From Gammaproteobacteria bacterium (GTDB lineage Bacteria; Pseudomonadota; Gammaproteobacteria; Pseudomonadales; Azotimanducaceae), in the NCBI GenBank assembly GCA_026706665.1, contig JAPOYI010000180.1, positions 1 through 34,410 on the forward strand: a stretch of 34,410 nucleotides of DNA, written 5' to 3'. Both the position numbers and the translations under genes were made by a program. Below, in pieces: positions 16,011 to 24,789 of this stretch. The notes under the pieces are model-generated. The model did not search any database. It saw only the letters and a list, made by a program, of their open reading frames with translations, and had not been told where the DNA came from. Position 1 is the first letter of the stretch; the number at the start of each line of letters is the position of its first letter.

Positions 16011-16963
16011 GCCGACCCTTCATCCGCCTGCCGTTCAGCTTCGATGCCGGCAGGCTGGCCGAAGAGGCCTCCCGGTTCGCGCCGGACCGATGGATGGCGC
16101 ATCCGAGCGGCTTGCCCGGCAACTCCGCGATCGCGCTCATTTCCAGCGAAGGCGGCGACAACGACTCGTTCGAGGGCGAGAAGAATCCGACGCCGCATCT
16201 CGTCGAATGCGAATACATGCGCCAGGTGATGGCGAGTTTCGGGGAAGTCCTGTCCCGCTCGCGGCTGATGAAGATCGACGCCCGCTCGGAGCTCAACCTG
16301 CACGTCGACTTCAACTACCACTGGTTCAGCCGCGTACGCATCCACATCCCCGTCGTCACGGACCCGTCGGTGATCTTCCACTGCGGGACGGCGAGCCTGC
16401 ACATGCGCCCGGGCGAGTGCTGGATCTTCGATTCATGGCGGCGCCACCGGGTCGTCAACCCGAGCGAGCGGGACCGCATACACCTGGTCATCGACACCGG
16501 CGGCTCGTCGCGTTTCTGGGACATGGTGCGCGCCGCGGAAGACAGCGACCCGTCAGAAACGGCCAGGAACGCCACGTTCATCGCCTTCGAACCCGGCAGG
16601 GAGGTCTCGCTCAGAACCGAGAGATTCGCCAGTCTGCCGGTGATGGCGCCGGGAGAATGCACCGCGCTGATCGAGGACCTGATCGCAGACTTCGCCGAGA
16701 ACCCGGAAAACGATCCGCAGCTCGTCGCCACCTACGTCTCACTGATGCGAGGTTTCGCAAGCGATTGGCGCGAGCTCTGGCTCCTGTACGGCCACCGTCC
16801 GGAAGGCCTGGTGCACTACCGCGCGCTGATCGCCAACACGCGCCGCCGGCTGCATCCGAACATGCGCGCGCTCACGGTCAGGAGCAACCGTATCGGCGTG
16901 AACGCGATCTTCGCCCAACGGGTCCTGAATGCCGCCCTCGCGCCGGACGCGCGGATGGAGTGA
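16001..16963 (+). CDS. Aspartyl/asparaginyl beta-hydroxylase-like oxygenase
   Basis: A 320-aa protein with an Asp_Arg_Hydrox-type cupin. The iron ligands are probably His101, Asp103 (NLHVDFN) and His149 (RRHRVVN). Arg159 (ERDRIHLVID) probably binds 2-oxoglutarate. The segments RVRIHIPVVTDPSVIFHCG and GECWIFDSWRRH are family hallmarks. The C-terminal 130 residues form a separate helical region without a recognised motif. It overlaps the sulfotransferase gene by 10 nt. The family hydroxylates Asp/Asn in proteins or peptides, or free amino acids. Pairing with a sulfotransferase suggests hydroxylation followed by O-sulfation, which is inference. The gene ends 22 nt from the convergent TPR-sulfotransferase gene. 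Confidence 0.85.
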   Translation: MRLSRPFIRLPFSFDAGRLAEEASRFAPDRWMAHPSGLPGNSAIALISSEGGDNDSFEGEKNPTPHLVECEYMRQVMASFGEVLSRSRLMKIDARSELNLHVDFNYHWFSRVRIHIPVVTDPSVIFHCGTASLHMRPGECWIFDSWRRHRVVNPSERDRIHLVIDTGGSSRFWDMVRAAEDSDPSETARNATFIAFEPGREVSLRTERFASLPVMAPGECTALIEDLIADFAENPENDPQLVATYVSLMRGFASDWRELWLLYGHRPEGLVHYRALIANTRRRLHPNMRALTVRSNRIGVNAIFAQRVLNAALAPDARME

Positions 16964-16985
16964 TACCCGGACCACATATCGGACA

Positions 16986-18980
16986 CTAGTCGATCCCGTA
17001 ACGCCCGCGCGCCTCCGGGCCCAGCGCTTCCTTCAACGGGTCAAGCCACGCTTCATAATGCCGCCACTGCTCCAGCCCCGTCCGGTAGATGGGCTGGCGA
17101 ACCTGCTCGGCACTGGGTGTGCGGATGCTGCGTTCGGTCTGGTGGTAGTCGACGCAGGCCTGCTCGAACGGCAAGCCGCAGAAGTCGAGAATGCGCCGCA
17201 CCTGTCCTTCCAGGTCGTCGACCACGGATTCATGCTGGACGCGCAGCACAAAGTCCGGCAGCACCTCGTCCCAGTGATCCATCAGCTTGACGTACTGACG
17301 GTAGTAGTTGCCGATCTCGTGCAAGCCGTAGGAAAACTCCTGGCCCTCCCCGAATAGTTGCTTGTAGCCGCTGAAACAGCAGGCCATGGGATGCCGGCGC
17401 GCGTCGATGACCTTCGCATTGGGCAGGATGAGCCTGATGAGCCCGACGTGGAAGAAGTTGTTCGGCATCTTGTCGACGAAGAACGGGGCGGTTCCCCGGT
17501 AGACCCGCGTGTCCTCGATGAACTGTTCGCCGAACCTGAGGAACAGGTCGTCCTCGATCTCGCCGAGTATTCGGGGATACCTGGGCGGCGCATTCGGCGC
17601 GTCCCGGCCTCGCAGGCGTTTGGCCAGATTCAGGATGTTGTGAAGCTCCATAGTCCCGTCCACCGCCGAATGCGACGACAGAATCTGCTCCAGCAGGGTC
17701 GAACCGGCGCGTGGCAGCCCCACCACGAAGATCGGATCCGGCGCGTCGAATCCAACACTGTCCCTGCGGGCGAAGAGTTCTTCGGTACAGACTTCGATCT
17801 GGCTGTCGATTCTCACCTGCAGGTGCCTGGGGTCGTGATAGGTGGACGGCTTCTTCAGGTCGTTGCCCTGCCGGTAGAACTCGAACGACCGTTCGTAATC
17901 CCGCTCTTGCTCATAGGCGTCCCCGAGAGCGAAACAGACCTGGATGCGGTCGCTCTCGCCGGTGGCGGCGGCCGTCACCAGGGATTCCATCTGCGCCAGT
18001 TCATCGTCGGTGAATTCGTGTGACTTCGTGTTCGCCAGGCTCCAGTAGGCGTCGCCGTGGTCCGGCTTGATCCGGTACGCCTCCCGGTAAAGCGCCACGG
18101 CCTTGTCGATCTGGCCGCCCGACTTGTGCACATGCGCGAGCGAAACCGGGAAGAAGTGGTTATCCGGGTGGTGTCGCATCAGGCGCTCGTAGGTCTCGAT
18201 GGCCGCGTCATTCCTGCCGACGCCCGCGCAGGCAGCCGCATACAACGCGCGAACATGGTTCTCGTCGTCGGGGTATTCGGCCAGCAGTTGCTCCGCCTGC
18301 TCGAAAGCTCTCGCGAACTTCTGCATTCGCATCAGGATGTTTGCGTACTGGATGCGCGCCTCGCGGTGCGACGGGTGGAACTCGACGCAGCTCTCAAGCA
18401 GGAACTCGGCCTCGTCGAACGTCCCGTTGCGTGTCGCGACTTCCGCGAGGAGCCGCATTCCCTCGACGTGGGTCCTGTTGGATTGCAGGAAGTGCTTGCA
18501 CAGGCGCTCGGCGTCCGCCAGACGGTTATCCGACAGGTAGCTGATGACGGCGAGAAGTTCGGCCGGCAACGACTCCAGGAAGGTGAGCTGATCCTGGACA
18601 GCCTTCAGGCGCTCGCTGTTGCCGCTGTCGTGGTAGAGCTTGGCAAGACACTTCCAACTGTTCACCAGTGACGGGTCGGCGGCGATCGCGCGCTCGAACG
18701 CCGCGCCTGCGCGGGGAAGATTCTCAAGGGCGATGTAGTTGTAGCCCGTTTCCTGGTGCGCGCGACCGAAGCCGGGCCTGGAGTCGAGAATGCCGGCCAG
18801 CGTGGCGAGCGCGGCAGTCCACTGGTGCTGATGGCGCTGGGCGACCGCCAGCGCGTACAGCGCCTCGATATTGTTCGGTTCCTTCGCGAGAACCTGGCCC
18901 ATCAGGCGCGCCGCCCGAGCCGGCGCGCCATCGCTCAACAAGCTCTGCGCTTGCCGCACGATCGGATCGCTTTCGGACAC
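16986..18980 (-). CDS. TPR-repeat sulfotransferase
   Basis: A 664-aa protein. Residues 1-375 are about ten tetratricopeptide-like helical repeats (for example LYALAVAQRHQHQWTAALA). The C-terminal domain from about 413 is a PAPS-dependent sulfotransferase with the 5'-phosphosulfate loop VVGLPRAGSTLLEQ (about 419-432) and later the motif DARRHPMACCFSGY for 3'-phosphate binding. No signal peptide. TPR-sulfotransferases of this layout are common next to TonB-dependent receptors, which is the case here: the receptor gene lies 83 nt upstream on the same strand. The acceptor is unknown. The repeats probably bind a protein or peptide partner. Confidence 0.9.
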   Translation of the reverse strand: MSESDPIVRQAQSLLSDGAPARAARLMGQVLAKEPNNIEALYALAVAQRHQHQWTAALATLAGILDSRPGFGRAHQETGYNYIALENLPRAGAAFERAIAADPSLVNSWKCLAKLYHDSGNSERLKAVQDQLTFLESLPAELLAVISYLSDNRLADAERLCKHFLQSNRTHVEGMRLLAEVATRNGTFDEAEFLLESCVEFHPSHREARIQYANILMRMQKFARAFEQAEQLLAEYPDDENHVRALYAAACAGVGRNDAAIETYERLMRHHPDNHFFPVSLAHVHKSGGQIDKAVALYREAYRIKPDHGDAYWSLANTKSHEFTDDELAQMESLVTAAATGESDRIQVCFALGDAYEQERDYERSFEFYRQGNDLKKPSTYHDPRHLQVRIDSQIEVCTEELFARRDSVGFDAPDPIFVVGLPRAGSTLLEQILSSHSAVDGTMELHNILNLAKRLRGRDAPNAPPRYPRILGEIEDDLFLRFGEQFIEDTRVYRGTAPFFVDKMPNNFFHVGLIRLILPNAKVIDARRHPMACCFSGYKQLFGEGQEFSYGLHEIGNYYRQYVKLMDHWDEVLPDFVLRVQHESVVDDLEGQVRRILDFCGLPFEQACVDYHQTERSIRTPSAEQVRQPIYRTGLEQWRHYEAWLDPLKEALGPEARGRYGID

Positions 18981-18998
18981 GTTGACAGCAGCGGAAGG

Positions 18999-19012
18999 GC
19001 CGGACGTCCGGC
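18999..19012. repeat. Perfect 14-bp palindrome between receptor and TPR-sulfotransferase genes
   Basis: GCCGGACGTCCGGC is a perfect palindrome in the 83-nt gap between the two minus-strand genes. It could fold as a GC-rich hairpin limiting read-through or stabilising the upstream mRNA, or serve as an operator. No T-run follows. Confidence 0.5.
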
Positions 19013-19063
19013 GCCCGGCCCGCCGATTCGCCCCGCTACGCCTCGCCGCCTGCTGAACAGCGG

Positions 19064-21970
19064 TCAGTCGAGCTCATAGAAGATCCTGAAGCCGATGGTG
19101 CGCGGTCTCTGTACACTCACAAACGGCGTGTAGTGGGCCGCGACCTGGGCGATCTGGCCATCTTCGTTGGTCAGGTTGTTGACGAACAGTTCGGCGCCCC
19201 ATCCTTCCCACTGCTCCTGCTCAATGCCGAAGGCCACGTTCACGGTCGTTGCGGCGGGATTGACAAAACGCGAGTTCCTCGGCAATCGGGAGTCAATCTC
19301 GACGGTGCCGAAGGTGCCACCCTCGTCCTGCCACTCCAGGCCCGAGTAGCTGCCAGACTGTTGAAAGATCGTGTCATCCATGAACTCCGCGTTGCCGACG
19401 ATGCCGGAGACGTGTTTCGCCCGATAACTCAGGCTGCCAAGCAGATAGGCGCTGCCTCCCATAGGGTTGATATCGAAGCTGTAACGCACCCTGACGTTGC
19501 CGGCGAAGGCTGGTGCCAGCGGCAGTTCACTCCCCACCGGGACCGCGATGCCCTGCAGTTGCGGGTTCAGGCGAGTCAGTTCGGTGGCAAGCAGACTGAA
19601 AGAACCCGACACCGTCAGCTGGTGGCTGACCGCCCATTGAAAATCCACGTCCAGGCCACTGCTCTCGGCATCACCGACATTCTCGATGAAGTACAGGAAC
19701 GCAACGTTGGACGGGTCGAAGCGCGACACCTGCAGCTCGTTGATCGTGTTCCGGTAATAGGTCGCGTTCAGCTGGAGGAACCCGTCAAGCAACTCGCCTT
19801 TCGCGCCGATCTCGAAACTGGACAGCTCGTCGCTCAACGCCACTGCGGGCACGACGTAGTTCTGGTAGACGCCCGACTGATTCGTCGAGAGCTGACCGGC
19901 GTTTCGGTTCGCCGTGGCCGGACGAAATCCCTCGGCGTAGGACGCGAAGAGCATCATGTTTTCCGTCGGCCGAAAACTGATCGACGCCTTCATGATGGTG
20001 TCGGTCTCGTTTACGGAGCCATCAGGTTGCAGGTTTTCGATATCCAGGTGCCCGCTCCTGATCGCATCCAGCGTCGCCTGGTTGCTGCCGCCGCCCCGGA
20101 ACATGTCCCGGGCCCCGTTCGGGCTGCGGGCGTTCAGTATCACGCTGTCGCTGCCGCTCTCGTTGTACTGGCCCAACGTCACGAGGCGCGCCGTCACGTC
20201 GTTGCTGAACGCGTGGCTGTTGCAACGCCCGTCGACCGTCCTCACGGAGTTGCCGAATCCCTGCGGTTCGATCCCGTAGCGACACCCGAAGGAAAAGTTG
20301 GCCGCGCCGGTCAACTGCGTGGTGAGGTCGTAGTAACGGGCGCTCAGCGATACCGACACCGCATCCGAAATGTCCATCGCGACTTCGCCGAAAAGCGCCA
20401 CCTGTTCCTCGGTGCGGGTGAAGTCGTTGAAGAACGTCGTGAACGGGCTGCGCGGCCCGGACGTGTTGATTCCCTCGGTGGGAACGGACACGTTGCCAAG
20501 CTGGAAGCCGTCGCCGGAATTGTCGTTGTAGTAGCTGCTGATGTGCTCGGCGAAGGCAGGATTGGAGGAGGCATACTGGAAATCGCCGACATGGTTGGTT
20601 TCCACGTCGTTGATGTACAGGCCGCCCAGCAACCTCATCCGCCTTTCGGGGTCCGTGGTGACCCGAAACTCGTGGGTGGTGCGGGCGTTGGAGCTCTCCT
20701 CCGTGTACTGCTTGGTCGGGTCATAACAGTTGTTGACATCCGTGGCATCGTAGACGTTGCCGCTGCAGAGGTAGTAGGTGATGTAGCCGCCACCATTGTT
20801 GTAGTGCGTGTAGTCGATGATGCTGTCGATATCGCGGCTCAACGTGCCGCCGGTGTAGATCAAGTCCAGTTGGCCGAGTCGTCCGTTGAGCGTCCACGTG
20901 GTCAGGCCGAAACTGTCGCGGTTGTACTCGGGGGAAAACCGCGCCGTCGCGTTGTCCTGATCCAGGTTCGGGTCGACGATGAACGAGCCCTCCGCCTCCA
21001 GCGTCTGCGAGGTGTGCTGAATCAGCACATCCCAGTTGTCGCTCAAGGCCCAGGCCGCGCCAATGCGGCCGCCGCGATAGGACGCCTCGTTCCAGTCGTC
21101 CTGCACGAGAGCGTCGTTGCGCGCAATCGCGACCGAGTCGGCGCCCGTGAGATCCGGACCGTACCCGGCGACATTGTTGCGGTCGACCACCTCGCCGCTG
21201 GGTACGAACGTCGCGGGAACATTGTCCACCCAGCCTCCCTGGGTGTCGCTGTAAACGACGGCGCGAACCGCCAGCGCATCCGACATCGGCAGGTTCAGCC
21301 AGCCGCTGGCCCCGCTCGTGTCGGCGCCGTCCGAGGTAGTGGCGAACTTGGCATTGAATCCGGAAGCGACCTTGCCATGCTGCGGCTTGCGAGTGATCAG
21401 CCGCACGGTGCCGGACTGCGAACTCTCGCCGAACAACGTGCCCTGCGGCCCGGACAGTACCTCGATGCGTTCCAGGTCCACCGCGTAGACATCGAGGTTG
21501 CGCGCGCCGAAGGACACGGGCAGCTCGTCCACGTAGAGCGCCACTCCCGGCGTCGAACCCTGCGCGGGGGCGACGGTCGGGCCGGTCTGCTCGGTAGCGC
21601 TGCCGCGGATATAAAGCTCCTTCTTGCCAGGACCATTCCCCGCGCTCACGACGTTCGGCAGGTACTCGACGTATTCGTCGAACGTCTCGATACCGAGTTC
21701 CTGTACCGTATACCCGGTGACCGCCTGCACGGAGATGGGCACATCCTGCAGGCTCTCCTCCCGCTTGGTGGCGGTGACGACGATCACCTCGGGAGCGAGG
21801 CGCCGGTCGGCCTCCGGCTCGACCTCTACGCCAGTCCCTTCAGCAGCAGAAGCTCCACCCGCACCCGCGACAATGGCCGAAATGGCGATCCCCAACGGCT
21901 TTCTCTTCCATGTTGCGGGACCGGGTGTGTTGCGCCCTCGATTCCTGTCATACATACGTTGCGTCTTCAT
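19064..21970 (-). CDS. TonB-dependent outer-membrane receptor
   Basis: A 968-aa receptor. A long signal peptide is seen (hydrophobic core about residues 26-42, GIAISAIVAGAGGASA). Then come a TonB-box-like segment (PEVIVVTATKREESLQDVPISV), the plug domain (about 65-190, with YIRGSA and IEVLSGPQGTLFGES), and a beta-barrel ending in Tyr-Glu-Leu-Asp (FRIFYELD). The VTATKREE start places it in the large IroN/FyuA/CirA-like class common in Caulobacter and aquatic gammaproteobacteria, where substrates are often glycans, terpenoids or other carbon compounds rather than siderophores. The ATG at 21970 has GGGAGGGAG 7 nt upstream; an in-frame start at 22000 is less likely. It is followed by the TPR-sulfotransferase gene and divergent from the AraC-type regulator. 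Confidence 0.93.
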   Translation of the reverse strand: MKTQRMYDRNRGRNTPGPATWKRKPLGIAISAIVAGAGGASAAEGTGVEVEPEADRRLAPEVIVVTATKREESLQDVPISVQAVTGYTVQELGIETFDEYVEYLPNVVSAGNGPGKKELYIRGSATEQTGPTVAPAQGSTPGVALYVDELPVSFGARNLDVYAVDLERIEVLSGPQGTLFGESSQSGTVRLITRKPQHGKVASGFNAKFATTSDGADTSGASGWLNLPMSDALAVRAVVYSDTQGGWVDNVPATFVPSGEVVDRNNVAGYGPDLTGADSVAIARNDALVQDDWNEASYRGGRIGAAWALSDNWDVLIQHTSQTLEAEGSFIVDPNLDQDNATARFSPEYNRDSFGLTTWTLNGRLGQLDLIYTGGTLSRDIDSIIDYTHYNNGGGYITYYLCSGNVYDATDVNNCYDPTKQYTEESSNARTTHEFRVTTDPERRMRLLGGLYINDVETNHVGDFQYASSNPAFAEHISSYYNDNSGDGFQLGNVSVPTEGINTSGPRSPFTTFFNDFTRTEEQVALFGEVAMDISDAVSVSLSARYYDLTTQLTGAANFSFGCRYGIEPQGFGNSVRTVDGRCNSHAFSNDVTARLVTLGQYNESGSDSVILNARSPNGARDMFRGGGSNQATLDAIRSGHLDIENLQPDGSVNETDTIMKASISFRPTENMMLFASYAEGFRPATANRNAGQLSTNQSGVYQNYVVPAVALSDELSSFEIGAKGELLDGFLQLNATYYRNTINELQVSRFDPSNVAFLYFIENVGDAESSGLDVDFQWAVSHQLTVSGSFSLLATELTRLNPQLQGIAVPVGSELPLAPAFAGNVRVRYSFDINPMGGSAYLLGSLSYRAKHVSGIVGNAEFMDDTIFQQSGSYSGLEWQDEGGTFGTVEIDSRLPRNSRFVNPAATTVNVAFGIEQEQWEGWGAELFVNNLTNEDGQIAQVAAHYTPFVSVQRPRTIGFRIFYELD

Positions 21971-22028
21971 CGGACAGCTCCCTCCCCAACCTAGGTGCAA
22001 CCTATTACTAGCCGCGTCCTAATGCAAC

Positions 22029-22044
22029 GGTCCAAAGGTCCAAA
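22029..22044 (+). promoter_or_regulatory. Tandem GGTCCAAA repeat in the divergent promoter region
   Basis: GGTCCAAA occurs twice without spacing between the receptor gene and the AraC-type regulator gene. It could be an operator half-site pair. I cannot link it to a named regulator. Confidence 0.35.
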
Positions 22045-22152
22045 CAGGGCACCAGAAACTCGAGAAAGGTGATTGGATGGCCGATCATTGTGCGCGAGCA
22101 GCGAAAGCGCGACACTCAGGCACATTTCTCGAAAGCGGCTATCGAACCACGC

Positions 22153-23136
22153 ATGAGTGACGGCAGGTTTCCTTGCGGACATGGTGACGAACCGACACGG
22201 GTCGCCTTCCTGATGACGCGGGACTACACCATCGTGACGCTCACCAGCGCGATCGCCGTGTTGCGCATGGCCAACCGGTTGAGCGAGCGCCAGCTCTATC
22301 GCTGGACCTGCCTGACCCTCGATGGCAAACCGGTACCATCCAGCGACGGTTTGCGCCTCGTACCCGACGGGGAAGCAGGTTCCCTCGATCGGCCGGATAT
22401 GCTGTTCGTCTGCGGCGGCTACCACTGCGAGCGGCACTGCAGCAGGGTGTTGCTCGACACGTTGCACGGCTTCGCCAAGCGCGGCGTGCCCCTGGGCGCG
22501 CTTTGCACCGGTTCACACTTCCTCGCCGCCGCGGGACTTCTGGACGGCTACCGCTGCGCGATCCACTGGGAAAACCTGTCCAGCCTGCGCGAGCAGTTCC
22601 CCCGCGTACATGTATCGTCCCGGCTGTTCGAGATCGACCGCGACCGTTTCACGTGTTCGGGCGGGATCAGTTCCATCGACATGATGCTGAACCTGGTCCA
22701 GGCCGCCCATGGACAGGAACTGGCGCGGGACATTACCGAGCAGATCATCCTCGAGCGAGTGCGCACCGAGAACGACATGCAGCGGACGCCGCTGCACCAT
22801 CAGCTCGGCGCCGTGAACCAGCAAAGCCTGGTCGATGCCGTCGCCCTGATGGAAGCCAACATCGAGGAACCGCTGACCCTCGGCGAGGTGGCCGAATACA
22901 CGGATATCTCGTCGCGCCAGCTCGAGCGCCTGTTTCACGAGTACCTGGAATGCACGCCGTCCCGCTACTACCTGGACCTGCGGCTGAACCAGGGCCGCCT
23001 GCTGCTGCTGCAGACCAGCATGTCGGTCACCGAAATCGCCTCCCGGTGCGGATTCTCGACCGCCGCGCGGTTCGGAAAATCCTACGTCGCAAAGTACGGA
23101 AAACGGCCAACCGACGAGCGTCGTCCAGCACCCTGA
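22153..23136 (+). CDS. GATase1-like/AraC-type transcriptional regulator (GbdR/CdhR-type)
   Basis: A 327-aa regulator. The N-terminal half is a DJ-1/PfpI-type class I glutamine amidotransferase-like sensor domain (about residues 15-190; LFVCGGYHCERHC, ALCTGSHFLAAAGLLDG). The C-terminal half has two AraC helix-turn-helix motifs (about 220-325; LTLGEVAEYTDISSRQLERL and MSVTEIASRCGFSTAARFGK). In Pseudomonas this architecture includes GbdR, SouR, CdhR and ArgR, which sense betaine, sarcosine, carnitine and arginine. That fits the methyl-catabolism genes downstream. The start at 22153 matches the usual family N-terminus; a GTG at 22069 is in frame but adds unrelated sequence. It is divergent from the TonB receptor gene and may control both sides. 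Confidence 0.87.
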   Translation: MSDGRFPCGHGDEPTRVAFLMTRDYTIVTLTSAIAVLRMANRLSERQLYRWTCLTLDGKPVPSSDGLRLVPDGEAGSLDRPDMLFVCGGYHCERHCSRVLLDTLHGFAKRGVPLGALCTGSHFLAAAGLLDGYRCAIHWENLSSLREQFPRVHVSSRLFEIDRDRFTCSGGISSIDMMLNLVQAAHGQELARDITEQIILERVRTENDMQRTPLHHQLGAVNQQSLVDAVALMEANIEEPLTLGEVAEYTDISSRQLERLFHEYLECTPSRYYLDLRLNQGRLLLLQTSMSVTEIASRCGFSTAARFGKSYVAKYGKRPTDERRPAP

Positions 23137-23437
23137 CCAGCACACCGAAAACGTGCGATCCGAGGCGTTTTCGGATGTCGCTTTTCGACTATTCGGTGTC
23201 GCCTGAATCGGCGTCCCGGCGCGGGTTCCGGACCCAGCCCCGGCGGGAATCCGAGCACGGGGCGGATCTCGCGCAAAATCGGCCGGAGATGTAGCGCCGC
23301 CCACGGGTCGCCTCGCGACCAATCGATGTCGCCTTTGGCAGCAATGGTACACGCGAGTTCAGGCAATCTGCCGCCGGTTGCCGACACGGGCGGGTGGCCC
23401 GAAGAGGCGATCTCCAATTCGGTCCAAGGGGAGTCAC
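23137..23437. other. 301-nt leader region before the methyl-catabolism operon
   Basis: There is no gene here. It holds a 9-bp inverted repeat (23145-23174) after the regulator gene and the ribosome binding site AAGGGG just before the demethylase start at 23438. It must contain the promoter if the downstream genes are transcribed apart from the regulator. I could not recognise a glycine, SAM or tetrahydrofolate riboswitch. Confidence 0.5.
23145..23174 (+). terminator. Inverted repeat after regulator gene, possible terminator
   Basis: CCGAAAACG (23145-23153) pairs with CGTTTTCGG (23166-23174) across a 12-nt loop, just after the regulator stop. No uninterrupted T-run follows at once, so it could equally be an operator for the downstream promoter. 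Confidence 0.35.
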
Positions 23438-24784
23438 ATGACCACTGATACGGGCGATAACGGAGTCGTTCGGTATTCCGGCCTGCGCCAATGCGCGAGC
23501 GTCGACCAGTCGGACCGAAAAGTTCCGATCAACCTTCGCCAGTCGGGCCCCACCCCGGTTGGACTCCTCATCTCGACCCGCGTGCGCAAGTCACCGTACT
23601 GGCATCTCTCCATGGAGGCGGGCTGCTGGCGGGCAACGGTCTACAACCGCGTTTATCACCCTCGCGGCTACGTGCGACCGGAAGACGGCGGCGCCATGGC
23701 GGAATACGACGCTCTGGTCAACCACGTGACCCTATGGAACGTGGCGGTGGAGCGGCAGATCCAGGTCAAGGGACCGGACGCGGAGAAGTTCGTCAACCAC
23801 GTCATCACGCGCGACGCCACCCGCATCGCGCCGATGCGCGGCAAATACGTCATTCTCTGCAACGAAGACGGCGGCGTACTGAACGACCCCGTGCTGCTGC
23901 GGGTCGCCGATGACGAGTTCTGGTTCTCTCTCGCCGACAGCGATATCGAGATGTGGCTCAGGGGCGTCAACCTGGGGCTTCACTGCAATGTCGGAATCGC
24001 CGAGATCGATGTCGCGCCCGTGCAGATCCAGGGTCCGAAGTCGGAAGCGCTGATGGTGGACCTCTTCGGCGAGCGGGTGCGCGACATTCCCTACTACGGC
24101 CTCATGGAAGGCCAGGTGAACGGTCGCGACGTCATCGTCTCGCAAACCGGGTTTACCGGCGAGAAGGGCTACGAGATCTATCTCGGGGACGCGACCCTCT
24201 ACGCGGAAGACCTCTGGTACGGGGTGCTCGAGGCAGGTGAGCGACATCAGCTCTTGGTCACGGCCCCGGCCCACCACCGTCGCATTGCCGCCGGGATCCT
24301 GTCCTGGGGCCAGGACCTGGACCAGGAAACCCTGCCCTTCCAGTGCAACCTCGGCTACCAGGTTCCGCGCAGAAAGCAGGCGGACTACGTTGGCAAGCGG
24401 GCGCTCGAAGCGGCAAGGCGCGCCGTGGAGGCCAGCGCTCCCCCTTTTCGCAACGTGCTCGTCGGTATCGTCTTCGGCGGTCGTCCAGTGACCGACTACG
24501 CCAACGACTTCTGGCTCATTTCCTCGAGCGCCGGAGACGATCACGTGGGCTACGTCACTTCGCCGTGGTTCTCCCCGGAACTCGAGACCAACATCGCGTT
24601 GGCCTACGTCCCGTGGGAAATGCGCGATGTCGGGACCGGGCTGCGCGTGCATCTTCCACCCGAATACGCCGAGCGTCCCGGCGAACCGGTGGACGGCGAG
24701 ATTGTGGAAGTGCCGTTTCGTCCGTCGGTTAACCCGAACATCCGGGAAGTGGCGCGAAGCCGCGGTCGCGACAGCGTCGACTGA
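23438..24784 (+). CDS. GcvT-family demethylase, DmdA-like
   Basis: A 448-aa tetrahydrofolate-dependent aminomethyltransferase-fold protein (GCV_T plus GCV_T_C). From about residue 45 the text follows the DMSP demethylase DmdA pattern: [10 protein letters not shown], a TVYN segment, [40 protein letters not shown], then [12 protein letters not shown]. The predicted reaction is transfer of a methyl group from a sulfonium or ammonium compound to tetrahydrofolate, giving 5-methyl-THF. The next gene, encoding a MetF-FTHFS fusion, would use that product. A 40-residue N-terminal extension precedes the domain. The ATG at 23438 has AAGGGG 6 nt upstream. DMSP versus a betaine as substrate cannot be settled from sequence. 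The nearby betaine-type regulator and dimethylglycine dehydrogenase argue for a wider methylated-amine role. Confidence 0.78.
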   Translation: MTTDTGDNGVVRYSGLRQCASVDQSDRKVPINLRQSGPTPVGLLISTRVRKSPYWHLSMEAGCWRATVYNRVYHPRGYVRPEDGGAMAEYDALVNHVTLWNVAVERQIQVKGPDAEKFVNHVITRDATRIAPMRGKYVILCNEDGGVLNDPVLLRVADDEFWFSLADSDIEMWLRGVNLGLHCNVGIAEIDVAPVQIQGPKSEALMVDLFGERVRDIPYYGLMEGQVNGRDVIVSQTGFTGEKGYEIYLGDATLYAEDLWYGVLEAGERHQLLVTAPAHHRRIAAGILSWGQDLDQETLPFQCNLGYQVPRRKQADYVGKRALEAARRAVEASAPPFRNVLVGIVFGGRPVTDYANDFWLISSSAGDDHVGYVTSPWFSPELETNIALAYVPWEMRDVGTGLRVHLPPEYAERPGEPVDGEIVEVPFRPSVNPNIREVARSRGRDSVD

Positions 24785-24789
24785 AAGCC

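Noticed and set aside
19133-21994. A 953-codon plus-strand open frame opposite the TonB receptor gene
   Set aside because: The receptor on the minus strand has a signal peptide, plug and barrel. The plus frame has the composition of a shadow and no ribosome binding site.
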